Source: Shewanella sp. NFH-SH190041 (lineage in GTDB: Bacteria; Pseudomonadota; Gammaproteobacteria; Enterobacterales; Shewanellaceae). Taken from it: a DNA stretch of 64,000 nt. Under the pieces are notes generated by a model. It was not told the DNA's origin. It did no database searches and was given only the letters and a program-made list of their open reading frames with translations. A program made the position numbers and the translations under genes. This document shows positions 10,719-19,501 of this stretch, piece by piece. The stretch lies in the NCBI RefSeq assembly GCF_024363255.1, contig NZ_AP026070.1, forward strand, positions 1,922,001 to 1,986,000, in the 5' to 3' direction. Numbering within the stretch: the first letter of the stretch is position 1; every line of letters starts with the position of its first letter.

Positions 10719-11879
10719 ATGCTTGAACTGCTTTTTCTGTTGTTACCGATAGCGGCAGGCTATGGCTGGTATATGGGACGTCGCAGTGTCAGACAGAACC
10801 AGTCCAACCAACGCAAAAAAATGAGCCGGGATTATTTCACCGGTCTGAATTTCTTACTGTCCAATGAATCTGATAAAGCAGTGGATCTGTTTATCAGTTT
10901 GTTGGATGTCGATGATGAAACCATAGACACTCACTTATCTCTGGGGTCATTATTTCGTAAACGTGGTGAAGTCGACCGCGCCATCCGTATCCATCAGAAT
11001 TTAATCGCCCGGCCAAGTCTGCCTGATGAGCAGCGGGATATGGCGATGATGGAATTAGGAAAAGATTATCTTGCCGCCGGCTTTTATGATCGCGCGGAAG
11101 AGATTTTTGTCACCCTAGTCCGCCAAGATGATCACAGTGAAGAAGCCGAAACCCTGCTGATCGATATTTACCAAGTGACCAAAGAGTGGCAAAAAGCACT
11201 GGATATTATCCGCAAAATCAGCCGTAAACGGCAACAGACCCTGAAGCCTGTGAGCGCTCATTTTTACTGCCAGCTTGCTGATGAAGCGACAGAGAATAGC
11301 GATAAGATTAAATTATTACTCCAAGCACTTAAGCAAGACCCTCTCTGTGGCCGAGCATTGTTGACCTTGGCACAAATTTACCTGTTAACCGGCGAATTAC
11401 GTCAGTGTTTGAAACAACTCAGTGCGCTACTGGATGCTGATATTCAATTGGTGCCAGATGCATTAGCCACAGCGCGTCAGGCATACCTGACATTACCAGA
11501 TGAAGCAGGCTACCAAAGCTATTTAAGTCGCGCCATTGAAAAAGGGGCCGGGGCCTCAGTGATTAATGCACTGGCTGAGCGTCTAGAGCAACAAGGGGAG
11601 CAGCAGCAGGCTGAAACCATGGTGCTTGATGCGTTGTACCGACATCCAACCATGAAGGGATTCCAGCACCTGATGCAGTTACATATCGCACAGGCTGAAG
11701 ATGGTCAGGCAAAAAAGAGTCTGTCTATGCTGGAGCATTTGGTTGAACAGCAGATTAAATATCGTCCCGCCTTTCGCTGTAATGAGTGTGGTTTTCCGTC
11801 CCATGCGCTTTACTGGCACTGTCCATCATGTAAAAACTGGGGCAGTATCAAGCGGATTCGGGGCTTAGACGGAGAATAA
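10719..11879 (+). CDS. lapB: LPS assembly protein B, TPR protein
   Basis: LapB (YciM) is a membrane-anchored cytoplasmic TPR protein that presents LpxC to FtsH and so balances LPS and phospholipid synthesis. The 386 residues start with one membrane helix (about 1-17), continue with tandem TPR units, and end in a rubredoxin-type metal-binding knuckle with two CxxC pairs (CNECG and CPSCKNWG). The gene starts one base after lapA stops, so the two are co-translated. Confidence 0.95.
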   Translation: MLELLFLLLPIAAGYGWYMGRRSVRQNQSNQRKKMSRDYFTGLNFLLSNESDKAVDLFISLLDVDDETIDTHLSLGSLFRKRGEVDRAIRIHQNLIARPSLPDEQRDMAMMELGKDYLAAGFYDRAEEIFVTLVRQDDHSEEAETLLIDIYQVTKEWQKALDIIRKISRKRQQTLKPVSAHFYCQLADEATENSDKIKLLLQALKQDPLCGRALLTLAQIYLLTGELRQCLKQLSALLDADIQLVPDALATARQAYLTLPDEAGYQSYLSRAIEKGAGASVINALAERLEQQGEQQQAETMVLDALYRHPTMKGFQHLMQLHIAQAEDGQAKKSLSMLEHLVEQQIKYRPAFRCNECGFPSHALYWHCPSCKNWGSIKRIRGLDGE

Positions 11880-11902
11880 TAATTCGATACCCTGGAGAAG
11901 TA

Positions 11903-12601
11903 ATGACAGATAAACTCATAGTTGTAGCCCTGGATTTTGACAGCCGGAATGCGGCTTTGAATCTAATTGATAAGCTTGATCCGACCATGTGTCGACTCAA
12001 AGTGGGTAAAGAGATGTTTACCCTGTTTGGTCCTCAGTTGGTTCGGGAAATTCATGCCCGGGGATTTGATCTGTTTTTGGACTTAAAATTTCATGATATC
12101 CCTAATACGGTTGCGAAAGCAGTAGCTGCAGCTGCTGAGCTTGGGGTGTGGATGACCAATGTGCATGCATCTGGTGGCCTGGCCATGATGCAGGCTGCTC
12201 GTAAGGCATTATTGCCGTATGGGGAAAATGCGCCAATATTGATCGCTGTGACTGTACTGACATCCATGAGTGATGAAGAATTGCGACTGATTGGCATTGA
12301 GGCGACCGCAGAGCAGCAGGTGAAACGTCTCGCCGCATTAACTCAACAAGCGGGTTTGGATGGTGTGGTGTGTTCAGCGCGTGAAGCTCAGATGCTGAAA
12401 GCTGAATTTGGCCGAGATTTTAACTTGGTTACCCCGGGGATCCGTCCGCTAGGCAGTGAACAGGGTGATCAGCACCGGGTGATGACGCCAGCAATGGCTA
12501 TCGAGGCAGGCTCAGACTATCTGGTTATTGGTCGGCCAATCACTCAAGCGGCCGATCCATTAGCAGCCTTGCAGGCGATTCATCAGTCACTATTGTCGTG
12601 A
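11903..12601 (+). CDS. pyrF: orotidine 5'-phosphate decarboxylase
   Basis: PyrF decarboxylates OMP to UMP, the last step of de novo pyrimidine synthesis. The 232-residue TIM barrel carries the catalytic Lys-Asp network in [14 protein letters not shown] (about residues 55-68), and the phosphate-binding end VTPGIRP and [21 protein letters not shown] precedes the ATG. It follows lapB by 23 bases, as in E. coli (yciM-pyrF), and ends at a terminator. Confidence 0.97.
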   Translation: MTDKLIVVALDFDSRNAALNLIDKLDPTMCRLKVGKEMFTLFGPQLVREIHARGFDLFLDLKFHDIPNTVAKAVAAAAELGVWMTNVHASGGLAMMQAARKALLPYGENAPILIAVTVLTSMSDEELRLIGIEATAEQQVKRLAALTQQAGLDGVVCSAREAQMLKAEFGRDFNLVTPGIRPLGSEQGDQHRVMTPAMAIEAGSDYLVIGRPITQAADPLAALQAIHQSLLS

Positions 12602-12620
12602 GATTATGTTGTAAATAAAA

Positions 12621-12642
12621 GGGGCGCTCAGCGCTCCTTTTT
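12621..12642 (+). terminator. terminator after pyrF
   Basis: GGGGCGC and GCGCTCC pair with one G-T wobble around the loop TCA and are followed by five T residues. Confidence 0.85.
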
Positions 12643-12973
12643 GCTATCAGGGGCAAGAGTATAATATCTTGGTTTATGAGCACTAAGTTATCGCTACGAT
12701 AGCTTTATCTTTTTAGATAGCGGCATAGTTTTGCCGGAGAGATAGCAACCTAGACTGTGATCAGAGCGGAGCGCTGTAATATTGTGCACACGCAGCCACA
12801 GGATTGCGATGTTAACGTTTCTCCCTTGATGCACTGGGCAAGACTTCTTATTATGCCAGCTATAGATAATGGGTCGTTAAATGACGACTGAGGGTGATTG
12901 TCATCGGATGATTACCTAAAATAGTGATAACACCGCCGCCGGCATGGGTCGGGGAGAAAAGGTAGGGAAAAGC
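12643..12973. other. intergenic stretch before the DUF2058 gene
   Basis: About 330 bases with no supportable ORF. Short self-complementary patches (for example GATAGC / GCTATC motifs at about 12690-12750) may fold, but no known element is recognised. The last 30 bases hold GGGGAG and GGTAGGG upstream of the next ATG. Confidence 0.3.
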
Positions 12974-13516
12974 ATGGCTAATGCATTACAGGAGCAGTTG
13001 CTCAAAGCGGGTTTAACCAGTAAGCAGAAAGTACGGGATGTTAAAACCCAAAAACGTCGCAACCGTAAAGCCAATGTTGATGACGGTAGCAGCGATTTTA
13101 TACAGCAGATTGCTGAGCAGAAAAAAGCCCAAGCAGAAAAAGATAAGGCGCTAAATGAAGAGCGTTTTGCTCAGGCGCAAGAGAAAGGTCAGGTGCGCTC
13201 GCTGATCACCGAAGTGAAAAAGCTGGCCGTGAGCCTGCCAACTGACGCTGATGTGAAGTTTAACTACACACTGGAGAATAAAATCTTCTCTGTATACCTG
13301 AATGATCGCTTACAACAGCAACTCCTTAAGGGGCAGTTGGGTATTGTTCGTTTAGATGATAGTAGTTACCTGGTACCCCATAAGCTTGCTGAGCGGGTGA
13401 ATCTGCTGGTGCCACAATGGTGTGGTTATCTCTGGTCTCAGGAAGATAACGCGCCGGCAGTGGAAGAAGATGATCCGTATGCAGATTATGTTATCCCTGA
13501 TGATTTGATGTGGTAA
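12974..13516 (+). CDS. DUF2058 family nucleoid/polynucleotide-associated protein (YaiL-like)
   Basis: The 180-residue protein belongs to the DUF2058 (YaiL) family. The N-terminal half is a highly charged helical arm (KQKVRDVKTQKRRNRK, then a Glu/Lys/Gln coil) consistent with nucleic acid binding. The C-terminal half is a compact domain ending in a very acidic tail (EEDDPYADYVIPDDLMW). The start at MANALQEQLLKAG is preferred over the upstream ATG at 12944, which adds ten non-conserved residues. It is a single-gene unit with a strong terminator. Its molecular function is not established. Confidence 0.85.
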   Translation: MANALQEQLLKAGLTSKQKVRDVKTQKRRNRKANVDDGSSDFIQQIAEQKKAQAEKDKALNEERFAQAQEKGQVRSLITEVKKLAVSLPTDADVKFNYTLENKIFSVYLNDRLQQQLLKGQLGIVRLDDSSYLVPHKLAERVNLLVPQWCGYLWSQEDNAPAVEEDDPYADYVIPDDLMW

Positions 13517-13562
13517 TCAGAGACTATATCGCTCAGCATTTATTGCTGTGATTGCATATGAC

Positions 13563-13600
13563 GAAAGTGCCTGATATTTATCAGGCACTTTTTGTTTTTT
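13563..13600 (+). terminator. terminator after the DUF2058 gene
   Basis: A 12-bp perfect stem AAGTGCCTGATA / TATCAGGCACTT is followed by TTTGTTTTTT. Confidence 0.93.
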
Positions 13601-13652
13601 ATCGCGCTTGTTGTATTTGAACCTGTGCTTTTCACAGGTACTGTCTATTGCA

Positions 13653-13756
13653 TTATCGGCTTATCAGATAGCGCAAGGACATGGTAACTACTGTCTTGCT
13701 TAATCTTTATATAAAGTAAAGCCCCCCTAAGTCGCTTTAAAATAAGCTTGAAAGGG
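13653..13756 (-). repeat. dispersed repeat, copy 1
   Basis: Read on the reverse strand, this contains CCTTTCAAG, GGGGGGCTTTA and, at its end, ATGTCNTTGCGCTATCTG continuing into ATAAGCCGATAA. The same landmarks in the same order occur at 21328-21417 on the plus strand. The last 24 bases (13653-13676) are identical to 21394-21417. No ORF is inside, so it looks like a small non-coding interspersed element. Confidence 0.7.
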
Positions 13757-13862
13757 TTAAGCATTCCTAATGCAAAGCTGCTAATGGTTTTGTCTCAAGC
13801 CTATGAAATTTCCGCTAAACGATAAAATGCACTGAGTATGACGGCGTGATGGTTAGCGCGTA

Positions 13863-14564
13863 TTAATCGACTAATCGGCCTTGTTCAAAATGAAAATGCA
13901 GATCGGCCAGTTTTTTACTTTGCGCCACACTGTGGGACACCATCACTATGGTATAGCGGCGGCGCAGGGACAGGAGTAAATCTTCAATGATCGCTGTGGT
14001 GTCAGGATCAAGTGACGCAGTTGGTTCATCCAGTAGCAAAATTTCGGGGGATAGTGCTAACGCCCGAGCCAGGCATAAGCGCTGTTGCTGCCCACCAGAA
14101 AGCATTTGAGCCGGTTTATCCAGCCGCTGGCACACTTCCTGCCACAGTGCAGCTTGCTCTAAGGCCGATTGTAGCTGTATTAGCGCTTGGGCTTTACCCA
14201 TACCCGCCACCACTTTTAACGGCAGCATAATATTATCAGCGATACTGCCAGGTAGTAGCTGTGGATGTTGAAATACCATCCCGACTTTTTGTCTCAGATA
14301 GGCTAGCTGATGATGACTGAGCTGATTGACCGCCACATTTTCCCCGGCCAATGTTAGCTGAATATCTCCCCGGGTTTGGCAATAAGGGTAACAATCATTG
14401 AGTCGGTTAAGACAGCGCAACAGACTGGTTTTGCCTGAGCCAGAGCTGCCACTTAACACATGGATTTGATGGCGTTGCAAACTGAGATTGATGTCCGTTA
14501 ATGCAGCTTCCCCGTGGTAGCTTAGATGTAGGTGTGAAATTTGGCCTATTTCGCCAGCAATCAT
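13863..14564 (-). CDS. pstB: phosphate ABC transporter ATP-binding protein (PstB-like)
   Basis: This is the cytoplasmic ATPase that drives phosphate import through the neighbouring permeases. The 233-residue protein has Walker A GSSGSGKTS (about 38-46), the Q-loop FQHPQLLPG, the ABC signature LSGGQQQR, Walker B ILLLDEPTASLD and the switch histidine in VMVSHS. Its N-terminal CLNRLNDCYP segment is typical of PstB. It is slightly shorter than E. coli PstB (257). Its ATG overlaps the stop of the preceding permease by four bases (ATGA). No phoU follows it. Confidence 0.85.
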   Translation of the reverse strand: MIAGEIGQISHLHLSYHGEAALTDINLSLQRHQIHVLSGSSGSGKTSLLRCLNRLNDCYPYCQTRGDIQLTLAGENVAVNQLSHHQLAYLRQKVGMVFQHPQLLPGSIADNIMLPLKVVAGMGKAQALIQLQSALEQAALWQEVCQRLDKPAQMLSGGQQQRLCLARALALSPEILLLDEPTASLDPDTTAIIEDLLLSLRRRYTIVMVSHSVAQSKKLADLHFHFEQGRLVD

Positions 14565-15427
14565 AGTGTGTTTCCTGTTGTGCGGTGTAGCAGGGCACTG
14601 GCAAGACTAAAGAGCCCGGCGGTGATAAATAGCAGTGTCAGAGCCGCGCCAAATGCCAATTGCAGCTCATCTTCGCTTTGATATTGGGCACTGTAATAAA
14701 AAATAGTGAATGGCAACGCTTCATAGCGCTCAAATAACCCGCCAGGTAACCCCGCGTTGGCGACGGCTCCGGTCAGCATAATCACTGCAGTGTCTTCTGC
14801 CGCGCGGCCAAAAGCCAGCATAATACCCCCGCTGATACCCCGTATAGCTTGAGGCAGTAGGACATAACCTAATGTTTGACTACGGCTCATCCCTAATGCT
14901 TGTGCGGTGATCATCAGTGATGGGGGCAGTGCCAGTAGTGCGGTGCGAGTGGTTACTGCCAGATAAGGCAAGATCAGCAATGCAAGGCAGGTGGCAGATA
15001 ACAACAGGCTGGTGTTGGCATTGGGGAGGAGATATTGGCGCAGCAGCAGGATCAGGGTAAATCCGAACAGCCCCATTAATATTGAGGGAAATCCGGCAAG
15101 AATATCGACAGCTAGCGTTAACAATTCGCGGCATCTGGAAGGGGCGCTTTGAGCCAGCCAGATCCCACAGCCGATACCGGGAAATAGCGCCAGCAATAAT
15201 GCCAGACTGACAACACTGAGTGTACCGACACAAGCAGGCCAGATCCCGTCCCAGATTGGCGCTAAACCCAATAAGCCATCAAGTGGCGCTGTTTGGCCAA
15301 AATAGAGTGTGACCCCCATGGCTGGATAGCCTTTAACCACAATAAAGCCAAGCAGTAGGCCTACAACACTGAGCAGTAATAACGCGCTAAACAGGCACCA
15401 GAGATGGAATAGCCGGGAACTTATCAC
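14561..15427 (-). CDS. pstA: phosphate ABC transporter permease (PstA-like)
   Basis: A 288-residue inner-membrane permease with about six hydrophobic helices and the binding-protein-dependent transport loop near residue 180 (AQALGMSRSQTLGYVLLPQAIRGI), which contacts the ATPase. It pairs with the PstC-like subunit to form the channel. It overlaps both neighbours by four bases, so all three are translationally coupled. PstA rather than PstC is inferred from gene order and the segment RAAEDTAVIMLTGAV. Confidence 0.85.
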   Translation of the reverse strand: MISSRLFHLWCLFSALLLLSVVGLLLGFIVVKGYPAMGVTLYFGQTAPLDGLLGLAPIWDGIWPACVGTLSVVSLALLLALFPGIGCGIWLAQSAPSRCRELLTLAVDILAGFPSILMGLFGFTLILLLRQYLLPNANTSLLLSATCLALLILPYLAVTTRTALLALPPSLMITAQALGMSRSQTLGYVLLPQAIRGISGGIMLAFGRAAEDTAVIMLTGAVANAGLPGGLFERYEALPFTIFYYSAQYQSEDELQLAFGAALTLLFITAGLFSLASALLHRTTGNTL

Positions 15428-16323
15428 GATTGCGGGCTCCTGGCACCTGACCTTGTGGTAATGGTTCGGATCAGAATTGTAGTGACAGTACTGACACTTA
15501 ATAACAATAAACCGGCCGCAAATAGTGAGTTATATTCGGCGCTATGGCTGTCGGTGGCCAGTACCAGGGCAATATGTGCTGTGAGCGTCCGCATACTGTC
15601 CAATAGATTGGCACTCAGCTGTGGGGCATTACCTGCCAACATCAGAGGCAGCAAGGTATCGCCAATTGCTCGGCTTAGCCCCAGTAGAGTACTGGCAGCC
15701 AACACAGGTCGACTGCTGGGCAGGATCAGGTGCAAAATAATCTGACTTGAGGTCATTCCTAGCGCAGAGGCTGTTGGATAGAGCTGCTGCATCAATACAC
15801 GGCAGTGGCTATCGAGTAACATGATCATCACCGGCAAGATAAGGATCACCACCATCAGGATGGCAGCGAGCAGACAAAAACCGCTGCCGTAATGCAAAGT
15901 ATCGCGTAACCATGGCACTAATAAAAATACGGCAGCGATACCGTATACCACGGTGGGAACCCCGGCCATTAACCGCATTAGCGCCCGAAGTAAGGCTGCG
16001 ATGCGGCGGTATTGGGGAAAGAGGCATAAACCACAGATCCCCACAGCCAGCGGCAGCGCAATCAAACTGGCAAGGATGGCCAGCATAACGGAGGCCATAA
16101 CCATTGCCATAATGCCGTATTGGCCCTGTTCGGGTCGCCAAATAGGGCTAAAAAGCGTGATATTGCCATCAAATAGCACTGGCAGGGCGAAATAACCGAG
16201 TAGCAGAAATACGGCGACAATAGTGCCAAATACGCCGCCAGCGAGCCAAGGCAGCAGGGCGGCAAGCCTGTCTGAACCGGTTACATTGCCTCTGTTAAGG
16301 GGGGGCCGTTTATCAGCAATCAC
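15424..16323 (-). CDS. pstC: phosphate ABC transporter permease (PstC-like)
   Basis: A 299-residue inner-membrane permease, with a first helix at about residues 25-50 and five further helices. It has the coupling loop ASALGMTSSQIILHLILPSSR and the conserved GLSRAIGDTLLPLMLAGN after it. It lies 12 bases downstream of the binding-protein gene and overlaps the next permease. A helix pattern with a long first periplasmic loop is usual for PstC. Confidence 0.85.
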   Translation of the reverse strand: MIADKRPPLNRGNVTGSDRLAALLPWLAGGVFGTIVAVFLLLGYFALPVLFDGNITLFSPIWRPEQGQYGIMAMVMASVMLAILASLIALPLAVGICGLCLFPQYRRIAALLRALMRLMAGVPTVVYGIAAVFLLVPWLRDTLHYGSGFCLLAAILMVVILILPVMIMLLDSHCRVLMQQLYPTASALGMTSSQIILHLILPSSRPVLAASTLLGLSRAIGDTLLPLMLAGNAPQLSANLLDSMRTLTAHIALVLATDSHSAEYNSLFAAGLLLLSVSTVTTILIRTITTRSGARSPQS

Positions 16324-16335
16324 ATTAATGCCGAT

Positions 16336-17181
16336 TTATTGCTGAGCGAGGGGAATATAGCCACTGCTGCGGATATACCCAGCGCCTTGTGGACTGTAGA
16401 TAAAGTCGATAAAAGCGCGAGTTAGCCCCTGTGGCTCACCTTTGGTATTCATATAGAGTTTACGGACCACAGGGTAGTGCCCATTGGCACAAGCTTCATT
16501 ACTGGGGTGAATACCGTCAAGTGTCGGCGCGACGACGGTATTGTCAATATATCCCACACTGCTATAGCCGATAGCTGCCGGATCCCGCGCCACCGCTGTT
16601 TTCATTGCACCATTGGAGGGAACCACATTGGCTTTTGTCACCACACTGCCATTGTGTAGCAGCTTTTTCACAAATACTGCCCGGGTGCCACTGGCCTCAT
16701 CCCGTGTAAAGAGATTGATTGTTTTATCTGCCCCGCCCAGTGTTTGCCAGTTAGTGATTTTCCCGGCATAAATATCCGCTACCTGTTGGCTGCTCAGTGC
16801 TTTTACTGGGTTTGTCGGATTAAGGATCACCGCGACACCATCAATGGCAAATGGAAAACTCACCAACCCCTGCGCCGCTTCGGCAGGCTTCAATGCTCGG
16901 CCGGTATTGCCGATCTCTGCCAATCCCTTTGCTGCTTGCTGGGCACCAACGCCAGAGCCGCCTCCAGCAATAGTAATTCGAATGTCTGGGTTAGCTGTCA
17001 TAATGGCTCTAGCCGCTTGTTTCATCACCGGAATATGCGCAGTGCCTCCGGCGATATTCAATTGTCCATGTAGATGGGCAAAGCGGTCAGTATCCGTGGC
17101 CGATGCAGAGATACTCAATAATGCGGCCGGGATAAATAACATTGAGCACAGTAAGTTGCGCAAAAAAGTAGGGGACAGCAT
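16336..17181 (-). CDS. pstS: periplasmic phosphate-binding protein (PstS-like)
   Basis: This secreted substrate-binding protein captures phosphate and delivers it to the PstCA channel. The 281-residue precursor has a signal peptide (basic MLSPTFLRN, hydrophobic core, cleavage near SASA). The mature part shows the PBP-like phosphate sites: GGGSGVGAQQ, FTRDEASGTRAVF (the Ser-Gly-Thr phosphate contact) and DPAAIGYSSVGY. AAAGGAAA precedes the ATG. It heads the reverse-strand pstSCAB operon. It is shorter than E. coli PstS and resembles the PstS used in second pst operons of Shewanella/Vibrio, which is an inference. Confidence 0.87.
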   Translation of the reverse strand: MLSPTFLRNLLCSMLFIPAALLSISASATDTDRFAHLHGQLNIAGGTAHIPVMKQAARAIMTANPDIRITIAGGGSGVGAQQAAKGLAEIGNTGRALKPAEAAQGLVSFPFAIDGVAVILNPTNPVKALSSQQVADIYAGKITNWQTLGGADKTINLFTRDEASGTRAVFVKKLLHNGSVVTKANVVPSNGAMKTAVARDPAAIGYSSVGYIDNTVVAPTLDGIHPSNEACANGHYPVVRKLYMNTKGEPQGLTRAFIDFIYSPQGAGYIRSSGYIPLAQQ

Positions 17182-17527
17182 GGTATTTCCTTTGTTATAG
17201 GGTGTTGTTGTGAGGCGATAAGCAGAATAAAAAAAGCCAACTAACTGAGTATTATATCCAGTGTTCGTTACATAACTGATTGATGATGTTCACATTTAAT
17301 GCTTTTTCTGCGGTGTTTGTTGTAAGAGTACTATCGTGAATAGTCCGCCGGTCTTGGGATCGGTGAGTTTTTGCATCAGGGCGGCGTGTTACAGCAGGCG
17401 ATTGTCAGCGTGCTGTTAGTTTTTATTATGGAAACAGGTCAATTTCCGACACAAAATAATCCATAACGAATAGTAAAACGGCAGTACAGAGGGAAGTAGG
17501 GCAATAAGGATATAAGGAGAAAACGCG
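17182..17527. promoter_or_regulatory. pst operon promoter region
   Basis: No gene is visible. On the minus strand TATAAT (17251-17256) is a good -10 element about 70 bases upstream of pstS, with a weak TCAGTT 17 bases further up. I do not find a convincing Pho box (two CTGTCAT-like repeats), so PhoB control is not supported by sight alone. AAGGAG at about 17514 belongs to the decayed gene that follows. Confidence 0.4.
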
Positions 17528-17801
17528 ATAGGGTTATTGGTTGATGGTAAATGGCATGAGACTTGGTATGAAACCGGCAAAAATCATAGCCACTTCCAAC
17601 GTGAGGCGGCAAAATTGCGCCATTTTATCACCCAAGATGGTCGTGCCGGTCCAAGCGGCGAGAGTGGCTTTTGACCATATCAAAACCCATTACTATGTTA
17701 GCCACCCCATGATCAATCCTACCCAGATAGTGCCAATCGGGCCGGATATTGACTATCAGCAACCGCATAATCGTCCTAACGTGGAGCTACCCGCTAAATA
17801 G
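17528..17801 (+). pseudogene. remnant of a glutathionyl-hydroquinone reductase (YqjG/GS-HQR family)
   Basis: Two fragments of one family are fused. The frame from 17528 reads LLVDGKWHETWYETG, then QDGRAGPSGESGF and a stop (TGA). DGKW near the start and GPSGE.GF are N-terminal hallmarks of glutathionyl-hydroquinone reductases. Directly after, in another frame, comes FDHIKTHYYVSH and INPTQIVPIGPDIDY, the conserved C-terminal end, finishing at TAG 17799-17801. About 230 central residues, including the catalytic Cys-Pro-Trp region, are missing. The start codon position holds ATA after a good AAGGAG site. The gene is dead by deletion, start loss and frameshift. Confidence 0.8.
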
Positions 17802-17888
17802 CTTAAATTACAGATTCACAGGTTAGGGGAGTGTGGTTGAAAATAAAAAAGTGCACTATATCAATATGGCAAGCTGTGCTCAGCATAA

Positions 17889-17920
17889 AAAACGGACAAG
17901 GTGATGATGCCTGTCCGTTT
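17889..17920 (-). terminator. minus-strand terminator, probably of rnhA
   Basis: AAACGGACA and TGTCCGTTT form a 9-bp stem around a short G-rich loop. On the minus strand the stem is followed by a T-run (complement of AAAAAA at 17887-17892). It lies about 300 bases beyond the rnhA stop with no minus-strand gene between. The remaining bases 17921-18215 show no gene. Confidence 0.65.
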
Positions 17921-18215
17921 GAAAGCCGTTATGTTACTTACAGTTTATTTCTGTATGGTGTATTTAAAGCTGGTTTATTTAAGCGCTATTTATTCAATAT
18001 TGGCTCATTTTAGTACACATGTAAGAGTGCAGTCTGAGGTTCCATTCAGTGACGCTAGACCAGTGTGATGCCTGATAAGTGTTACGTTAGCTCAGCATTA
18101 TTCCAAATCAGCGTTGTTACTGCGCACTGTAGTAAGTTTTGAGATTACAAAATAAATACCAGAAAACGTAGCTTGATTAATTTTGTATCTATTTGAGGAT
18201 TTAAAGCCGCATTAT

Positions 18216-18689
18216 CTAATTAGGCTGATACCCTGTGTCTTCTGCTTCTGGGTGAGCTTCTGCCGCAGTTCTGGCTAATTCATCACAACGCTCATTTTCG
18301 GGATGACCGGCATGGCCTTTAACCCATTGCCAATCCATTTGGTGCATTTCTCTGGCTTTATCCAATCGTTGCCATAAATCGACGTTTTTCACCGGCGTTT
18401 TACTGGCGGTTTTCCAGCCTTTTGCTTTCCAGCCATGTATCCATTGGGTAATGCCTTGCCGCATATATTGGCTGTCCGAAGTGAGCGTCACCCGACAAGG
18501 CTCTTTTAAGGCTTCCAACGCTAGGATTGGTGCCAGCAACTCCATACGGTTATTTGTGGTCAGGGCAAACCCGCCGGATAGTTCTTTGACATGGGACTTG
18601 TATTTCATCACCACGCCATAGCCGCCAGGGCCGGGATTACCTAGGCAGGAGCCATCAGTAAAAATAGAGATGTGTTTCAGTTCGGTCAT
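18216..18689 (-). CDS. rnhA: ribonuclease HI
   Basis: RNase HI cuts RNA in RNA-DNA hybrids, removing primers and R-loops. The 157-residue protein has all four acidic catalytic residues: Asp in [11 protein letters not shown], Glu in NNRMELLAP, Asp in LTSDSQYM and Asp in NERCDELA. It also has the conserved His of [10 protein letters not shown] and the basic handle [11 protein letters not shown]. It diverges from dnaQ, the standard arrangement in gammaproteobacteria, with overlapping promoters in the 71-base gap. Confidence 0.97.
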   Translation of the reverse strand: MTELKHISIFTDGSCLGNPGPGGYGVVMKYKSHVKELSGGFALTTNNRMELLAPILALEALKEPCRVTLTSDSQYMRQGITQWIHGWKAKGWKTASKTPVKNVDLWQRLDKAREMHQMDWQWVKGHAGHPENERCDELARTAAEAHPEAEDTGYQPN

Positions 18690-18760
18690 CCGCTTGCTAC
18701 TATTAGCTTTTGATTGACCACGAGTATAACCAAATCCTTGGGCAGAGGCTGCAAGTTATT

Positions 18761-19492
18761 ATGAACATCATTTCCAGTGCCAGCCGGCAGATTATTCTAG
18801 ATACCGAAACCACGGGTATGAATCAGGGTGCAGGCCCGGTCTATCAGGGACATAGGATCATTGAAATTGGCTGTGTTGAAGTTATCAACCGTAAGCTGAC
18901 AGGCCGGCATTACCATGAGTACATCAATCCAGACCAACTGATTGATGAAGAAGCCATCCAAGTACACGGCATCACCAATGAATATGTGGCCGATAAGCCC
19001 AGATTCCATCAGATAGCCCAAAGTTTTTTAGAGTTTGTCGACGGCGCAGAAATTGTCGCACACAACGCATCGTTTGACGTTAGCTTCCTTGATTATGAGT
19101 TGTCACGGCTACAGCCTAAAGGGCCTAAACTGGCAGATATCTGTCAGCTGCTTGACTCCTTAGCGATTGCTAAGTTTTTGCATCCAGGTCAGAAAAATAA
19201 TCTGGATGCGTTATGTAAGCGTTATCACATCGATAACTCCCGACGAGAGCTGCACGGCGCATTGCTCGATGCCGAGATCTTAGCGGATGTGTATTTAATT
19301 ATGACCGGGGGGCAGACCAAATTTAATTTGAGTCTTGGTGCCCAAGGGGGTCAGGAGGCAGGCGGTATTATCCGTTTGCCTGCGGATCGTCCTGCCCTTA
19401 AAGTTATTACCGCTTCAGCCGATGAACTTTCTACACATGAACAGCGGTTGGATTTGGTTGCCAAATCCGGGAAATGTCTCTGGCGAGGATAA
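18761..19492 (+). CDS. dnaQ: DNA polymerase III epsilon subunit (proofreading exonuclease)
   Basis: Epsilon is the 3'-5' exonuclease of the replicative polymerase core. The 243-residue protein has ExoI DTETTG (about residue 12), ExoII HNASFDVSFLDYE and ExoIII LHGALLDAEILADVY, giving the DEDDh catalytic set. GGQTKFNLSLG aligns with the beta-clamp binding motif of the E. coli protein. I take ATG 18761 (MNIISSASRQIILDTETTG) rather than the open frame from 18710, whose 17 extra residues overlap the divergent promoter. Confidence 0.96.
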   Translation: MNIISSASRQIILDTETTGMNQGAGPVYQGHRIIEIGCVEVINRKLTGRHYHEYINPDQLIDEEAIQVHGITNEYVADKPRFHQIAQSFLEFVDGAEIVAHNASFDVSFLDYELSRLQPKGPKLADICQLLDSLAIAKFLHPGQKNNLDALCKRYHIDNSRRELHGALLDAEILADVYLIMTGGQTKFNLSLGAQGGQEAGGIIRLPADRPALKVITASADELSTHEQRLDLVAKSGKCLWRG

Positions 19493-19501
19493 GTTATCAG
19501 T

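Noticed and set aside
17831..18013. 60-codon ORF downstream of the hydroquinone reductase remnant
   Set aside because: It runs through the minus-strand terminator hairpin and has no recognisable sequence.
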